Source: Desulforhabdus sp. TSK (lineage in GTDB: Bacteria > Desulfobacterota > Syntrophobacteria > Syntrophobacterales > Syntrophobacteraceae). From it: a stretch of 64,000 nucleotides of DNA. Position 1 is the stretch's first letter; each line of letters starts with the position of its first letter. Location: contig NZ_BQXM01000025.1 in NCBI RefSeq assembly GCF_022836495.1, positions 1-64,000 on the forward strand. Direction: 5' to 3'. Under the pieces are notes generated by a model. That model was not told the DNA's origin and searched no databases. It saw only the letters and a program-made list of their open reading frames with translations. Shown here piece by piece: positions 8,766 to 17,286 of this stretch. The position numbers and the translations under genes were made by a program.

Positions 8766-9779
8766 CTACTTCCATACCCCGTCAATGGGGGCGGTGCACT
8801 TGGGGCAGCATCCGTCCTGGAGCACGTTGCGGCGGATGGTGTACCCGGTGCGCTGGATGAGGAGCTCTCCGCAGGCAGGGCAATAGGTGTTTTCCCCTCT
8901 GTCGCCAGGGATGTTGCCGGTGTAAACATACCGGAGGCCTGCCTCCAGGCCGATCTCCCGCGCCCGCTGCAGTTGGGAGGCGGTTGTCCGGGGTCGATCC
9001 AACATCTTATAGGTCGGGTAAAATGCTGAAACGTGCCACGGAATCTCTATGCCCACGCCCTTGATGAAGGCGGCGATGTCTTTGAGCTCTTCATCCGAGT
9101 CATTCAGGCCGGGAATGACCAGGGTCGTCACCTCCACCCAAACGCCCAGTTGCTTCATGAGGATGATGGTGTCGAGGACCGGTTGCAGCCTTGCCTTGCA
9201 GACCTTGTGGTAGAACGCGTCGGAAAAGCTCTTGAGATCGATGTTGTCGGCATCGAGGACCGTGGCCATGGCTCGGGCCGACGCCTCCGTCATGAACCCG
9301 TTGGAAACGAAGACATTGCGGATTCCTTCACCGCGAGCCAGTACGGCGGTGTCGCGGGCAAATTCCGAAAAAATGGTGGGCTCCGTGTAGGTGTAAGCGA
9401 TGCTTTCAGCCCGGCTGGCTTTCACCTTGCGGATGAGCTCCTCCGGGGTCAGATCCTCGCCGATGATCTCGCTCTCGTAGAGGCGGGGAAACTGGGATAT
9501 TTCATAGTTCTGGCAATGGAGGCACTGAAAGTTGCAGCCCACCGTGGCAATGGAATAGGCCCGTGATCCGGGGAGAAAGTGGAAGAGGGGCTTCTTTTCG
9601 ATGGGATCCACATGCTGGGAGATGATCTTGCCGTAGACGAGAGAATGGAGTGTCCCGTCCCGGTTCTCCCGGACGCCGCAAATTCCCCGTTTTCCAGGAA
9701 CGATGACGCATTCATGGGCGCACAACCGGCACTGAACCTTTTCGTCACCCAGCCTTTCATAGAATCCGGCTTCCTTCAT
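8766..9779 (-). CDS. amrS: AmmeMemoRadiSam-system radical SAM enzyme (AmrS type)
   Basis: This 337-residue radical SAM protein has the [4Fe-4S] motif CNFQCLHC at residues 82-89. A Cys-rich N-terminus (CRLCAHEC, GICGVREN) comes before it and a C-terminal zinc-ribbon-like region (CPACGELL, CCPKC) follows it. This layout matches the AmrS family, historically called 'pyruvate formate-lyase activating-like', which normally occurs with AmrA and AmrB; neither is in this window. The substrate is unknown. It is the first gene of the minus-strand run leading into pxpB, and its end overlaps the longest pxpB frame by 10 bp. Co-transcription with the oxoprolinase genes is likely; a functional link is not proven. 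Confidence 0.87.
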   Translation of the reverse strand: MKEAGFYERLGDEKVQCRLCAHECVIVPGKRGICGVRENRDGTLHSLVYGKIISQHVDPIEKKPLFHFLPGSRAYSIATVGCNFQCLHCQNYEISQFPRLYESEIIGEDLTPEELIRKVKASRAESIAYTYTEPTIFSEFARDTAVLARGEGIRNVFVSNGFMTEASARAMATVLDADNIDLKSFSDAFYHKVCKARLQPVLDTIILMKQLGVWVEVTTLVIPGLNDSDEELKDIAAFIKGVGIEIPWHVSAFYPTYKMLDRPRTTASQLQRAREIGLEAGLRYVYTGNIPGDRGENTYCPACGELLIQRTGYTIRRNVLQDGCCPKCTAPIDGVWK

Positions 9780-10013
9780 GGTTTCCCCTTTCTGTTCTCC
9801 AGGTGGGCTTTGTATGTATCATAACCAAAAAATCGCGCGCATGCCATGCCTGAATGCAGCGACAATTTGCATTCCCCCTTCAACGCTCCTTGACATCGTC
9901 CGAAGAGCGGGCAAAAATGCATCAGTTTCTTCTTTTCTCCATTTTCACGACAATCTGGATAAAAAGAATCGCCCAATCTCTTGACCTAATAATTCGTTAA
10001 ACACGAACCGAGG

Positions 10014-11360
10014 ATGGCCATGAAAAAACTTGCTTTCGACGATTCCCACGCCCTTTCTTTTATCAATCCTCATGAGCTTCAGTTCATGGAACGCCCGGTG
10101 ATGGAGGCGGCCAGGGTTCTTGAAGAGAAGTCGGGGCCGGGGAACGATTTCCTGGGCTGGCTCGACTTGCCCGTGGCTCATGACCGGGAAGAATTCGCAC
10201 GCATCAAGGCCGCGGCGGGAAAGATCAAAGCGCACTCGGATGTGCTTGTCGTCGTGGGCATCGGGGGCTCTTACCTGGGAGCCAAGTCCGCCATTGAATT
10301 TTTGAGCCATTCCTTCTTCAACGCTTTGCCCAAGGCTGTGCGAAAGGGCCCTGAAATCTATTTTCTCGGGATCAATCTTTCTGCAGCGTATTGCATGGAT
10401 GTGCTGGAAATCATCGGAGAGAGAGATTTTTCCGTCAATGTCATCTCTAAGTCGGGAACCACCACGGAACCCGCCATCGCCTTCAGGATTCTCAAGAAGA
10501 AGCTGGAAGAAAAATACGGAAAGGCCGGCGCGCGACAGAGAATTTTTGCGACGACGGATCGGGCTCGTGGGGCTTTGAAGCAGCTCGCGACGGAGGAAGG
10601 GTACGAGACCTTTGTTGTGCCCGATGACGTGGGAGGAAGGTATTCCGTTCTGACTGCCGTCGGTCTTTTGCCCATTGCTGTGGCCGGCATCGATATCGAT
10701 GCCCTCATGCAGGGGGCTGCGGACGCCTCGGAAGATTTCAAGGCTCCTTATGCCGAGAACGACTGTTACCGATATGTGGCCGTGAGAAATATTTTGCACA
10801 GAAAAGGCAAAAACATCGAATTGATGATCAACTATGAACCAAAATTGCACTTCATCGCCGAATGGTGGAAACAGCTGTTCGGCGAATCCGAAGGCAAAGA
10901 CGGCAAAGGGTTGTTCCCCGCATCGGCGGACTTCACGACGGATTTGCATTCCCTGGGACAGTACATCCAGGACGGTCGCAGGCAGCTCTTTGAAACCCAG
11001 ATCAGCATCGAAGCTCCCGAAGTGGATCTCACACTGGTGGAAGATGAAGGTGACCTGGACGGACTCAATTTTCTGGCGGGTAAAACCCTCGATGACGTGA
11101 ACAAAAAGGCTTCCCAGGGAACGATCCTGGCGCACGTCGAGGGGGGCGTTCCCAATCTCGTCCTCCGCATGCCGGCGGCGACGCCCTATCACCTGGGATA
11201 TCTTTATTATTTCTTCGAAAAGGCTTGTGCCGTCAGTGGGTACCTCCTGGGGGTCAATCCCTTCGACCAGCCCGGAGTGGAAGCATACAAGAAGAACATG
11301 TTTGCCCTGCTGGGAAAACCCGGCTATGAAGAAGCGGCCAAACGTCTGACACAAAAATAG
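10014..11360 (+). CDS. pgi: Glucose-6-phosphate isomerase
   Basis: This 448-residue protein is of the shorter Bacillus-type phosphoglucose isomerase class. It has the SIS-type phosphosugar motifs [34 protein letters not shown] and [15 protein letters not shown], and the C-terminal catalytic region [14 protein letters not shown]. It interconverts glucose-6-phosphate and fructose-6-phosphate in the cytoplasm, the latter being the substrate of GlmS encoded next. A second in-frame ATG lies two codons in (10020). A GC-rich hairpin follows the stop directly. Confidence 0.95.
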   Translation: MAMKKLAFDDSHALSFINPHELQFMERPVMEAARVLEEKSGPGNDFLGWLDLPVAHDREEFARIKAAAGKIKAHSDVLVVVGIGGSYLGAKSAIEFLSHSFFNALPKAVRKGPEIYFLGINLSAAYCMDVLEIIGERDFSVNVISKSGTTTEPAIAFRILKKKLEEKYGKAGARQRIFATTDRARGALKQLATEEGYETFVVPDDVGGRYSVLTAVGLLPIAVAGIDIDALMQGAADASEDFKAPYAENDCYRYVAVRNILHRKGKNIELMINYEPKLHFIAEWWKQLFGESEGKDGKGLFPASADFTTDLHSLGQYIQDGRRQLFETQISIEAPEVDLTLVEDEGDLDGLNFLAGKTLDDVNKKASQGTILAHVEGGVPNLVLRMPAATPYHLGYLYYFFEKACAVSGYLLGVNPFDQPGVEAYKKNMFALLGKPGYEEAAKRLTQK

Positions 11361-11390
11361 CCCCCGGTTTCCCCCTGGGCTGTGGGGGCT
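11359..11390 (+). terminator. Possible terminator after pgi
   Basis: The arms AGCCCCC and GGGGGCT form a perfect 7-bp stem around an 18-base loop, directly at the pgi stop. The T-tract is poor (ATGGTGTTTT), so intrinsic termination would be weak. Confidence 0.4.
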
Positions 11391-11777
11391 ATGGTGTTTT
11401 GGGTATAGTTTTTGCTTGGTGTTGTCCCCTATGTGTACCAAGAGATGGGGAGTCGCAGCATTGCGGAATGGTTCGGGACCCTGTGGAAAAGGTGGTGGAG
11501 CATGAGTCCGTGAAGGTGGCGTCGAAGTATTTTGGGTGAGGAGCATTCAGGAGAGAGCCAAAAGAAAGCAGACCAAGCGCCAGGGCTCATATGGAACTGG
11601 GTATGAGTCGACGAGGACGCAGGGCCATCGAAAGATTCGGCGGATGCCCTGAGGGATGTCACAGCCCGAGGAATGTACAAACCCTGCAAGCGATTGCAGA
11701 AACAAAGGCATTCCCGTGACTGGCTTTCTTCTAAAAGAGACCTTTCTGGAAAGGCTGTTTTAGAGGAGCATGAGCGT
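11391..11777. other. Intergenic stretch pgi-glmS, no gene recognised
   Basis: No convincing gene, RNA or repeat is seen. Short frames on both strands lack ribosome-binding sites and family features. The end of the stretch (AGAGGAG at 11762-11768) is the glmS ribosome-binding site. The glmS promoter probably lies here but no clear -35/-10 pair stands out. Confidence 0.5.
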
Positions 11778-13604
11778 ATGTGCGGAATAGTGGGTTATAT
11801 CGGTGCGAGACAGGCGGTGGAAGTCATCATGGACGGGTTGTCCCGGTTGGAATACCGGGGGTACGATTCGGCCGGCGTTGCCGTCAACGATGGACGGGAA
11901 ATTGTCATCGAGAAGAAGAAAGGGAGACTGCAGCTCCTGGAAGAGGAATTGAAGGTGAAGCCCCTGTGCGGATGCATGGGCATCGGCCATACACGGTGGG
12001 CAACTCACGGTGAGCCCTCCGATGCCAACTCGCATCCTCACAGCGACGAAACCTGTTCCCTGGCGGTGGTCCATAACGGCATCATCGAAAATTACCTTGA
12101 AATCAAGAGCGAGCTCAAGAAGAATGGCGTCGTTTTCAAGTCCGAGACCGACACGGAAGTGGTCTCGCATCTCATCGATTTCTACTACAGCGGGGATCTT
12201 CTCGATGCGGTCTACAAGACCCTGGAGCGGGTGAGAGGGGCTTATGCCCTCGGGGTCATCCACAAGGACCGGCCGGATGTTTTGATCGCCGCGCGCAAGG
12301 ACAGCCCCCTCGTGATCGGGGTTGGCGAGGGCGAAAACTTCATCGCCTCGGACATCCCCGCTTTGCTCAAATACACCAAAAATGTGTACCTCCTGGAAGA
12401 TGGAGACGTGGCGGTCCTCACCCGGGACACGATCGAAGTCTATGATCTCCAAAGAAAAAAAGTCTCCAAAGAGCTGACGGAGATCACCTGGGACCTGGAA
12501 TCCGCCACCAAGGGGGGCTACCCGCATTTCATGATCAAGGAGATCTACGAACAGCCCCACGGCATCAAGGAAACCATCACCCGGCGGCTGGATGAAAACG
12601 GACTGGTGAGGTTCGACGACATCAAGCTGACGAGGGAAGACCTGGCGGAAATCGAATCCATTTATATCGTAGCCTGCGGAACTGCCTATCATGCGGGCAT
12701 GGTGGGGCGCAAGGCCATCGAAAAGATTGCCCGCATCAAGGTGGAGACCGACATCTCGTCGGAATTCCGATACGACACGCCGTTCATCGATGAGAAAACT
12801 CTCGTCATTCTGGTCAGCCAGTCGGGGGAGACCCTCGACACCCTCGCCGCCCTCCGCGAGGCCAAAAAGCGCGGTGCCCGGACTCTGGCCATCACCAATG
12901 TCATGGGGTCGTCCATCGCCCGGGAGGCCGAGCATGTCATCTACACCTGGGCCGGACCTGAAATTTCCGTCGCCTCCACCAAGGCGTACACCACACAGAT
13001 CACCTGCCTCTTCATGCTGGCCCTCGACATGGCCTTCAAGAAGGACGTGCTCGATCTCGAGAGTTACCGCACTCTCCTGGAAAAACTGAAAGAGGTTCCC
13101 GAGAAGATCGAAGCGGTCATCGAAAACGAGCCCCAGGTGCGGCAAATTGCAGACAAGCTCGTGAATGTGGAGCACGGTTTCTTCATCGGCCGGGGAATGG
13201 ATTACTGCATTGCCCTGGAAGGCTCGCTGAAGATGAAAGAAATTTCCTATGTGCACACGGAAGCCTTCGCCGCGGGAGAGTTGAAGCACGGTACCATCGC
13301 CCTCATCGAGCCGGGCACCCCGGTCATCGCCTTGGCGACCCAGCAGAATCTCTTTGAAAAATCCATCTCCAACATCAAGGAGGTCAAGGCCAGAGGGGCT
13401 TATGTCATCGGAATCACCGTCGAGGGCAATACCCTCATCGAACAGGTGGCCGACGACGTCCTGTACGTTCCCCGGGTGGACGATCTGTTCGCGGGACTCG
13501 TGGGAGTCGTATACCTGCAGCTCCTGGCCTACCATGTTTCCGCCATGAAGGGACTCGATGTGGATAAGCCCCGCAACCTGGCCAAATCGGTCACCGTTGA
13601 ATGA
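11778..13604 (+). CDS. glmS: Glutamine--fructose-6-phosphate aminotransferase
   Basis: This 608-residue protein starts MCGIVGYIG, so Cys2 is the N-terminal nucleophile of the glutaminase (Ntn) domain. The reading frame extends 35 codons further upstream, but the Cys must be next to the initiator, so the ATG at 11778 is the start. GHTRWATHG and HNGIIEN mark the glutaminase domain. Two SIS domains follow (SQSGETLDTLAALREAKKRG; EGSLKMKEISYVHTEAFAAG), and the C-terminus DKPRNLAKSVTVE is the conserved tail that closes the ammonia channel. It makes glucosamine-6-phosphate, the first step to peptidoglycan and LPS amino sugars. Confidence 0.96.
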   Translation: MCGIVGYIGARQAVEVIMDGLSRLEYRGYDSAGVAVNDGREIVIEKKKGRLQLLEEELKVKPLCGCMGIGHTRWATHGEPSDANSHPHSDETCSLAVVHNGIIENYLEIKSELKKNGVVFKSETDTEVVSHLIDFYYSGDLLDAVYKTLERVRGAYALGVIHKDRPDVLIAARKDSPLVIGVGEGENFIASDIPALLKYTKNVYLLEDGDVAVLTRDTIEVYDLQRKKVSKELTEITWDLESATKGGYPHFMIKEIYEQPHGIKETITRRLDENGLVRFDDIKLTREDLAEIESIYIVACGTAYHAGMVGRKAIEKIARIKVETDISSEFRYDTPFIDEKTLVILVSQSGETLDTLAALREAKKRGARTLAITNVMGSSIAREAEHVIYTWAGPEISVASTKAYTTQITCLFMLALDMAFKKDVLDLESYRTLLEKLKEVPEKIEAVIENEPQVRQIADKLVNVEHGFFIGRGMDYCIALEGSLKMKEISYVHTEAFAAGELKHGTIALIEPGTPVIALATQQNLFEKSISNIKEVKARGAYVIGITVEGNTLIEQVADDVLYVPRVDDLFAGLVGVVYLQLLAYHVSAMKGLDVDKPRNLAKSVTVE

Positions 13605-13755
13605 GGGGGATGGGCTTTCGGAATCCTCTGAGCCGGGTTGCCGCGTGCAGTTCTGCGCCGTAGCCCGGCAAAATGCTCGTATTTGCCTGACTTTTTCTTG
13701 CCTGACGCCCTGCAGAGCGCCTGTTATACTGCGAACGGTTAAGAGCTTGACTTTT

Positions 13756-13826
13756 GTAGGAGCGGCTTCCAGCCGCGATTTTATTGGGAGCCGGCTGGTG
13801 CAATCGCGGCTGGAAGCCGCTCCTAC
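13756..13826. repeat. Palindromic repeat of the GTAGGAGCGGC family, copy A
   Basis: Perfect 25-bp arms (13756-13780 and 13802-13826, beginning GTAGGAGCGGCTTCCAGC) flank a 21-bp centre. A second copy lies at 60475-60530. It is the only feature recognised in the 462-bp gap between glmS and the permease gene; the rest of that gap shows nothing convincing. It may terminate glmS transcription. Confidence 0.85.
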
Positions 13827-14066
13827 GGGATCATCAATTAGTCAGGATCTCATCCGATTGGAGTATACCTCTGCCTGCGCCAGGGTGCCTTCTGCGGATG
13901 CCTCTTCTGCACCCTGAAGGCACCTGCCGACGCCGTCATTCTGCATAAAAGCTCCCTCCAAAGATCGCAGACCTGCGATGAGATGCACTGCGCTCTCTCT
14001 TTGGCGCTCCGTCGGTCAAGATGTTATGGCCCCACCCTTGAGAAAGACATTTTTCGAAGGATTTTC

Positions 14067-15212
14067 ATGTCGCCCGTGATCGCATTCCAGGATATCATCC
14101 GCACCACCCTGGCAGTTCTCTTCATTGGATTTCTGATCACTTCCAGCTTCATGGTTCTGCGGCCTTTTCTGCCGGCTCTCGTCTGGTCCACGACAATTGT
14201 CATCGCCACCTGGCCGCTCATGGTGGCTGTGCAGGACAGACTCCGCGGCAAACGCGGACTTGCCGTAGCCGTCATGACTCTCGCATTGTTGATGCTCTTT
14301 GTGATACCTTTTACCTATGCCCTCACGGTCATCATCGATCGTTCCGCCCAGCTCGTGGAGTGGGCGAGGTCGCTGGCCACCTGGAGACTGCCGCCGGCAC
14401 CCCGGGCTCTGGAGCACCTGCCGCTCATCGGTGCCAAGCTGACGACAGTCTGGCAGCAGATCGCCGCCGGCAGCCAGGAAGAAATCGCCGAGCGGCTTGC
14501 GCCCTATGCCGGGATGCTGGCCGCGTGGTTTGTGGCGGAGCTCGGGACCTTTGGGGTTTTGCTCCTCCACTTCATGTTGACGCTGGTTATTTCTGCAATA
14601 CTCTATTCCCATGGCGAGACGGCCGCGAGAGGGGTGTGCCGTTTTGTCAGAAGCCTATCGGGGGAGCGCGGTGAAAAAGCCATACGCCTTGCCGCCCTGT
14701 CGGTGCGTGCCGTGGCCCTGGGAATCATCGTCACGGCTCTGGTTCAGTCGCTCCTGGCGGGAGTGGGCCTTGCCGCTGCGGGGATACAATACACGGCCCT
14801 CCTGACGGCGCTCATTTTCATGTGTGCCGTGATGCAGCTGGGCCCCTGGCCCGTACTCATTCCGACGGTGATCTGGCTCTACTGGAAGGGAGATCCCTGG
14901 TGGGGGACGGGTATGCTCGTGTGGACCCTCGTGGTGGGAAGCCTGGAGAACGTCCTGCGCCCCATGCTCATCCGGAGGGGGACCGACCTGCCGGTAGTGC
15001 TCATCTTCGCCGGCGTGATCGGGGGCCTCATCGCCTTTGGAGTCATCGGGCTTTTCATCGGTCCCGTGCTGCTTGCCGTGACCCATACCCTCGTCAGTGC
15101 CTGGATCGAGGACCAGGAGCATGCCGCACTCCCGGAGCTGCCGGCCGACGAAAAGGTTTTCGGGGAGTCTTATGCGCCTGTGTCGAAAGCGGCAGAGCAT
15201 TCTGAAGAATAA
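14067..15212 (+). CDS. AI-2E family (PerM/YdiK-like) membrane permease
   Basis: This membrane protein of 381 residues from the ATG at 14067 has a GAAGG ribosome-binding site. The frame is open 28 codons further upstream, but those residues are not membrane-like. About seven to eight hydrophobic segments are visible: a tight pair near the N-terminus, a hydrophilic stretch with LEHLPLIGAKL, and a C-terminal block ending GVIGGLIAFGVIGLFIGPVLLA, the most conserved element of the AI-2E/PerM family. Members export autoinducer-2 or act as Na+/H+ antiporters, and the substrate here cannot be read from sequence. The oxidoreductase remnant begins immediately after its stop. Confidence 0.85.
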   Translation: MSPVIAFQDIIRTTLAVLFIGFLITSSFMVLRPFLPALVWSTTIVIATWPLMVAVQDRLRGKRGLAVAVMTLALLMLFVIPFTYALTVIIDRSAQLVEWARSLATWRLPPAPRALEHLPLIGAKLTTVWQQIAAGSQEEIAERLAPYAGMLAAWFVAELGTFGVLLLHFMLTLVISAILYSHGETAARGVCRFVRSLSGERGEKAIRLAALSVRAVALGIIVTALVQSLLAGVGLAAAGIQYTALLTALIFMCAVMQLGPWPVLIPTVIWLYWKGDPWWGTGMLVWTLVVGSLENVLRPMLIRRGTDLPVVLIFAGVIGGLIAFGVIGLFIGPVLLAVTHTLVSAWIEDQEHAALPELPADEKVFGESYAPVSKAAEHSEE

Positions 15213-15228
15213 AATCATGGTGCATTGA

Positions 15229-16164
15229 ACAGGAATCGGCAGTGAGCACCTCAGCACCAGCAACGATTTCCTCGACCTTGAACGGCTGCCCAGGCGGATC
15301 GCCTTCGTGGGCGGTGGCTTTATTTCTTTTGAATTCGCTCATTTTGCCGCACGGCTGGGTGAGGGAGGGCAGGAGCTCACCATCCTCGAGGTCAGTGAGA
15401 GACCGCTCGGCCCCTTCGATGGGGAAATGGTGAGCCTGCTGATGGATGCTTCCAGGGATGAGGGAATCCAGGTGCGCACGGGGATTCAGATCGCCGCCAT
15501 CGAAAAGCATGCTTCCGGGCTGACTGTCCAGATGACGGGAGGGGAGCTCCTGACGGCGGACCTCGTCGTCAATGGCGCCGGAAGGGTGCCCAATCTGGAG
15601 GACCTGGCTCTGGAGGCCGGCGGAATTGACCATTCCCGGCGGGGCATCGGCGTGGATGCGGGCATGCGAACGTCCAACCCCCGTGTTTTCGCGGTGGGCG
15701 ACTGTGCTGCCACGATTCAGCTGGCTCGGGTTGCGGACTATGAGGGACTCGTGGCGGCCCGAAACATCCTGGCGGAGCTGGGGTTGAACGAAGGGGCCAG
15801 GGTCGATTACGGGGCGGTGCCCGCCGTCCTCTTCACCTACCCTCAGTACGGCATGGTGGGGATGACGGAAGACGCGCTGAAGCAGCAAAATATTCCATAT
15901 AAGAAGATCTTCGGGGAAAAGCTGGGGTGGCCTACCTACAGGAGAGTGGGCTTGAAGCATGCGGCCTACAAGATTTTGGTGGGATCGGACAACCGGATTC
16001 TCGGTGCCCACTTCCTTTCGGACTGCGCATCCGGTCTCGTCAATACCCTGAAACAGGCGATGCTCAACGGCACGAGTGTGCAGGACCTTTACTGGCAGAA
16101 CATCATGAGCCCCTATCCCACGCGTGAAAGCGATCTGATCTACATGTTGAAGCCTCTTCTCTGA
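15229..16164 (+). pseudogene. N-terminally truncated FAD/NAD(P)-dependent disulfide oxidoreductase
   Basis: The frame opens after a TGA at 15226 and reads straight into the middle of a glutathione/mercuric-reductase-like protein: GSEHLSTSNDFLDLE, the NAD-binding FVGGGFISFEFAH, the FAD-binding GDCAATIQLA, and the C-terminal dimerisation domain. The whole N-terminal FAD-binding domain with its GxGxxG and the redox-active CxxxxC pair, roughly 140 residues, is missing. The region upstream is the end of the permease gene, so the first part was lost by deletion. A GTG at 15307 could start a shorter product, but it would lack FAD and redox centres and is unlikely to work. Confidence 0.8.
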
Positions 16165-16206
16165 GGCATACGGTTGTTTTCCCATTACAGCGGGCGGGCG
16201 TGGGCA

Positions 16207-16316
16207 ATGTTGTTGACTCAACCAACTTTCGTCATTCCGGCGAAAGCCGGAATCCACAAAAATAGCAACTTGCTGGACCCCGGTTTTCACCGGGGTGACG
16301 TTGAGTCGATCAGCAT
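16207..16316 (+). mobile_element. 110-bp MITE-like element, copy 1
   Basis: Imperfect terminal inverted repeats (ATGTTGTTGACTCAAC; GTTGAGTCGATCAGCAT) enclose two hairpins: TTCCGGCGAAAGCCGGAA and ACCCCGGTTTTCACCGGGGT. A nearly identical 109-bp copy lies inverted at 55206-55314. There is no coding capacity, which fits a non-autonomous element mobilised in trans. Confidence 0.75.
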
Positions 16317-16682
16317 GGACGTGGGCATGGCGGGTGTGGCGCCCTTGTACGCCCCTTCGGTTTTCTGGTGGATCTTGCGGCAGATAAGGGTTATCTTTCT
16401 TGGGAGTTGGCCGCAGCGATCCCTGCCATAGCACTTTCGGCTAAAGCATTCAGTGGAAGAATGCATCCCCTGACGAAACAATAACCTGGGCGATCCGTCG
16501 TGTGAGCTGATCTGTTTGCGACATCCGCGATGAATTGCATGCTCTTGCACTGCTCAGGATTTTTTGGACCGTCTGTCGATCGGTTTTTTGATTGCAGACC
16601 CGTACCGTCACGACCCTGCCAAACGGTCGCCGTCGGCTTGTGAAGGCCAGGGCCAGGAGAACGGAAAAAGGATAGGAACAGA
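16317..16682. other. Intergenic stretch before lysozyme-like gene
   Basis: About 365 bp with no gene, RNA or repeat that can be supported. A weak ACCG/CGGT stem followed by six T (near 16578-16592) is too short to call. GAAAAAGGATAGG at the end includes the ribosome-binding site of the next gene. Confidence 0.45.
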
Positions 16683-17162
16683 ATGATGAACATGAACGAG
16701 GTGAAAGAAAGACTGAAGCGGGATGAGGGGCTCAGGCTTCACGCCTTTCAGAGCCCCGCCGGATATTGGGCCTGTGGCTACGGGCATAACCTGGAGGCTT
16801 CGGGGTGCAGCAAGGAAACCATTGAACGCTACAAGATCGAAGGGACCACCAAAGCCCAGGCTGATAAATGGCTGGAAGAGGACATCCGCAAAGCCGAACA
16901 GATGGCTCGAAATCACATTGCCTATTTTGACGAGCTTACGGAGGACAGGCAGTTCGTGCTGGTATACCTGGCTTTTATGTTCGGGTGGAAGATGGGGCAG
17001 TCCAAGAGGATACTCAAAGCGCTGGAACGCCGCAATTATGAGGATGCGGCCAACCAGATCCTCAAGAGCAAAATGGGGGAACTGGGAGGTGAACGGGTCC
17101 GGCGGTTGGCGGAGTTGATGCGCGAAGGGGAAGAGGAACCTGAACCGCCTTCGACCGAGTGA
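16683..17162 (+). CDS. Phage-type lysozyme-like protein (GH24) with altered catalytic positions
   Basis: This 159-residue protein aligns without gaps to the start of T4 lysozyme: RDEGLRL matches IDEGLRL, and GYWACGYGH matches GYYTIGIGH. The general acid Glu (T4 Glu11) is retained in DEG. The Asp20 position is Ser (QSPAG) and the Thr26 position is Ala (YWACGYGH). The rest (VLVYLAFMFGWKMG, ALERRNYEDAANQILKS) follows the T4 helical domain. No signal peptide or holin neighbour is visible. It stands alone between a MITE-like element and htrA, so it may be a prophage leftover or a recruited muramidase-fold protein. Activity is doubtful. Confidence 0.75.
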   Translation: MMNMNEVKERLKRDEGLRLHAFQSPAGYWACGYGHNLEASGCSKETIERYKIEGTTKAQADKWLEEDIRKAEQMARNHIAYFDELTEDRQFVLVYLAFMFGWKMGQSKRILKALERRNYEDAANQILKSKMGELGGERVRRLAELMREGEEEPEPPSTE

Positions 17163-17210
17163 TGGGGCAGAAGGTGAAAGTCCATTTGCCAAAACCCCTT
17201 CAATCAGATT

Positions 17211-17243
17211 CCCCCATCCCGTGTGCGCAGCAGGGGATGGGGG
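17211..17243. terminator. Bidirectional terminator between lysozyme-like gene and htrA
   Basis: A perfect 10-bp stem (CCCCCATCCC / GGGATGGGGG) with a 13-base loop lies between two convergent genes. It can serve both directions; T-tracts are short. Confidence 0.7.
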
Positions 17244-17286
17244 GAAATCCTTTCTCAGTTACAGGGTATGTGCGCCTTCATGCCTG

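Noticed and set aside
9945-11546. 533-codon minus-strand frame over pgi
   Set aside because: Entirely antisense to a certain glucose-6-phosphate isomerase; no recognisable domain.
11429-11689. 86-codon minus-strand frame between pgi and glmS
   Set aside because: No RBS, no family resemblance, Ser/Pro/His-rich composition typical of non-coding GC-rich DNA.
11760-13535. 591-codon minus-strand frame over glmS
   Set aside because: Antisense shadow of a certain gene; composition follows the glmS third-codon bias.
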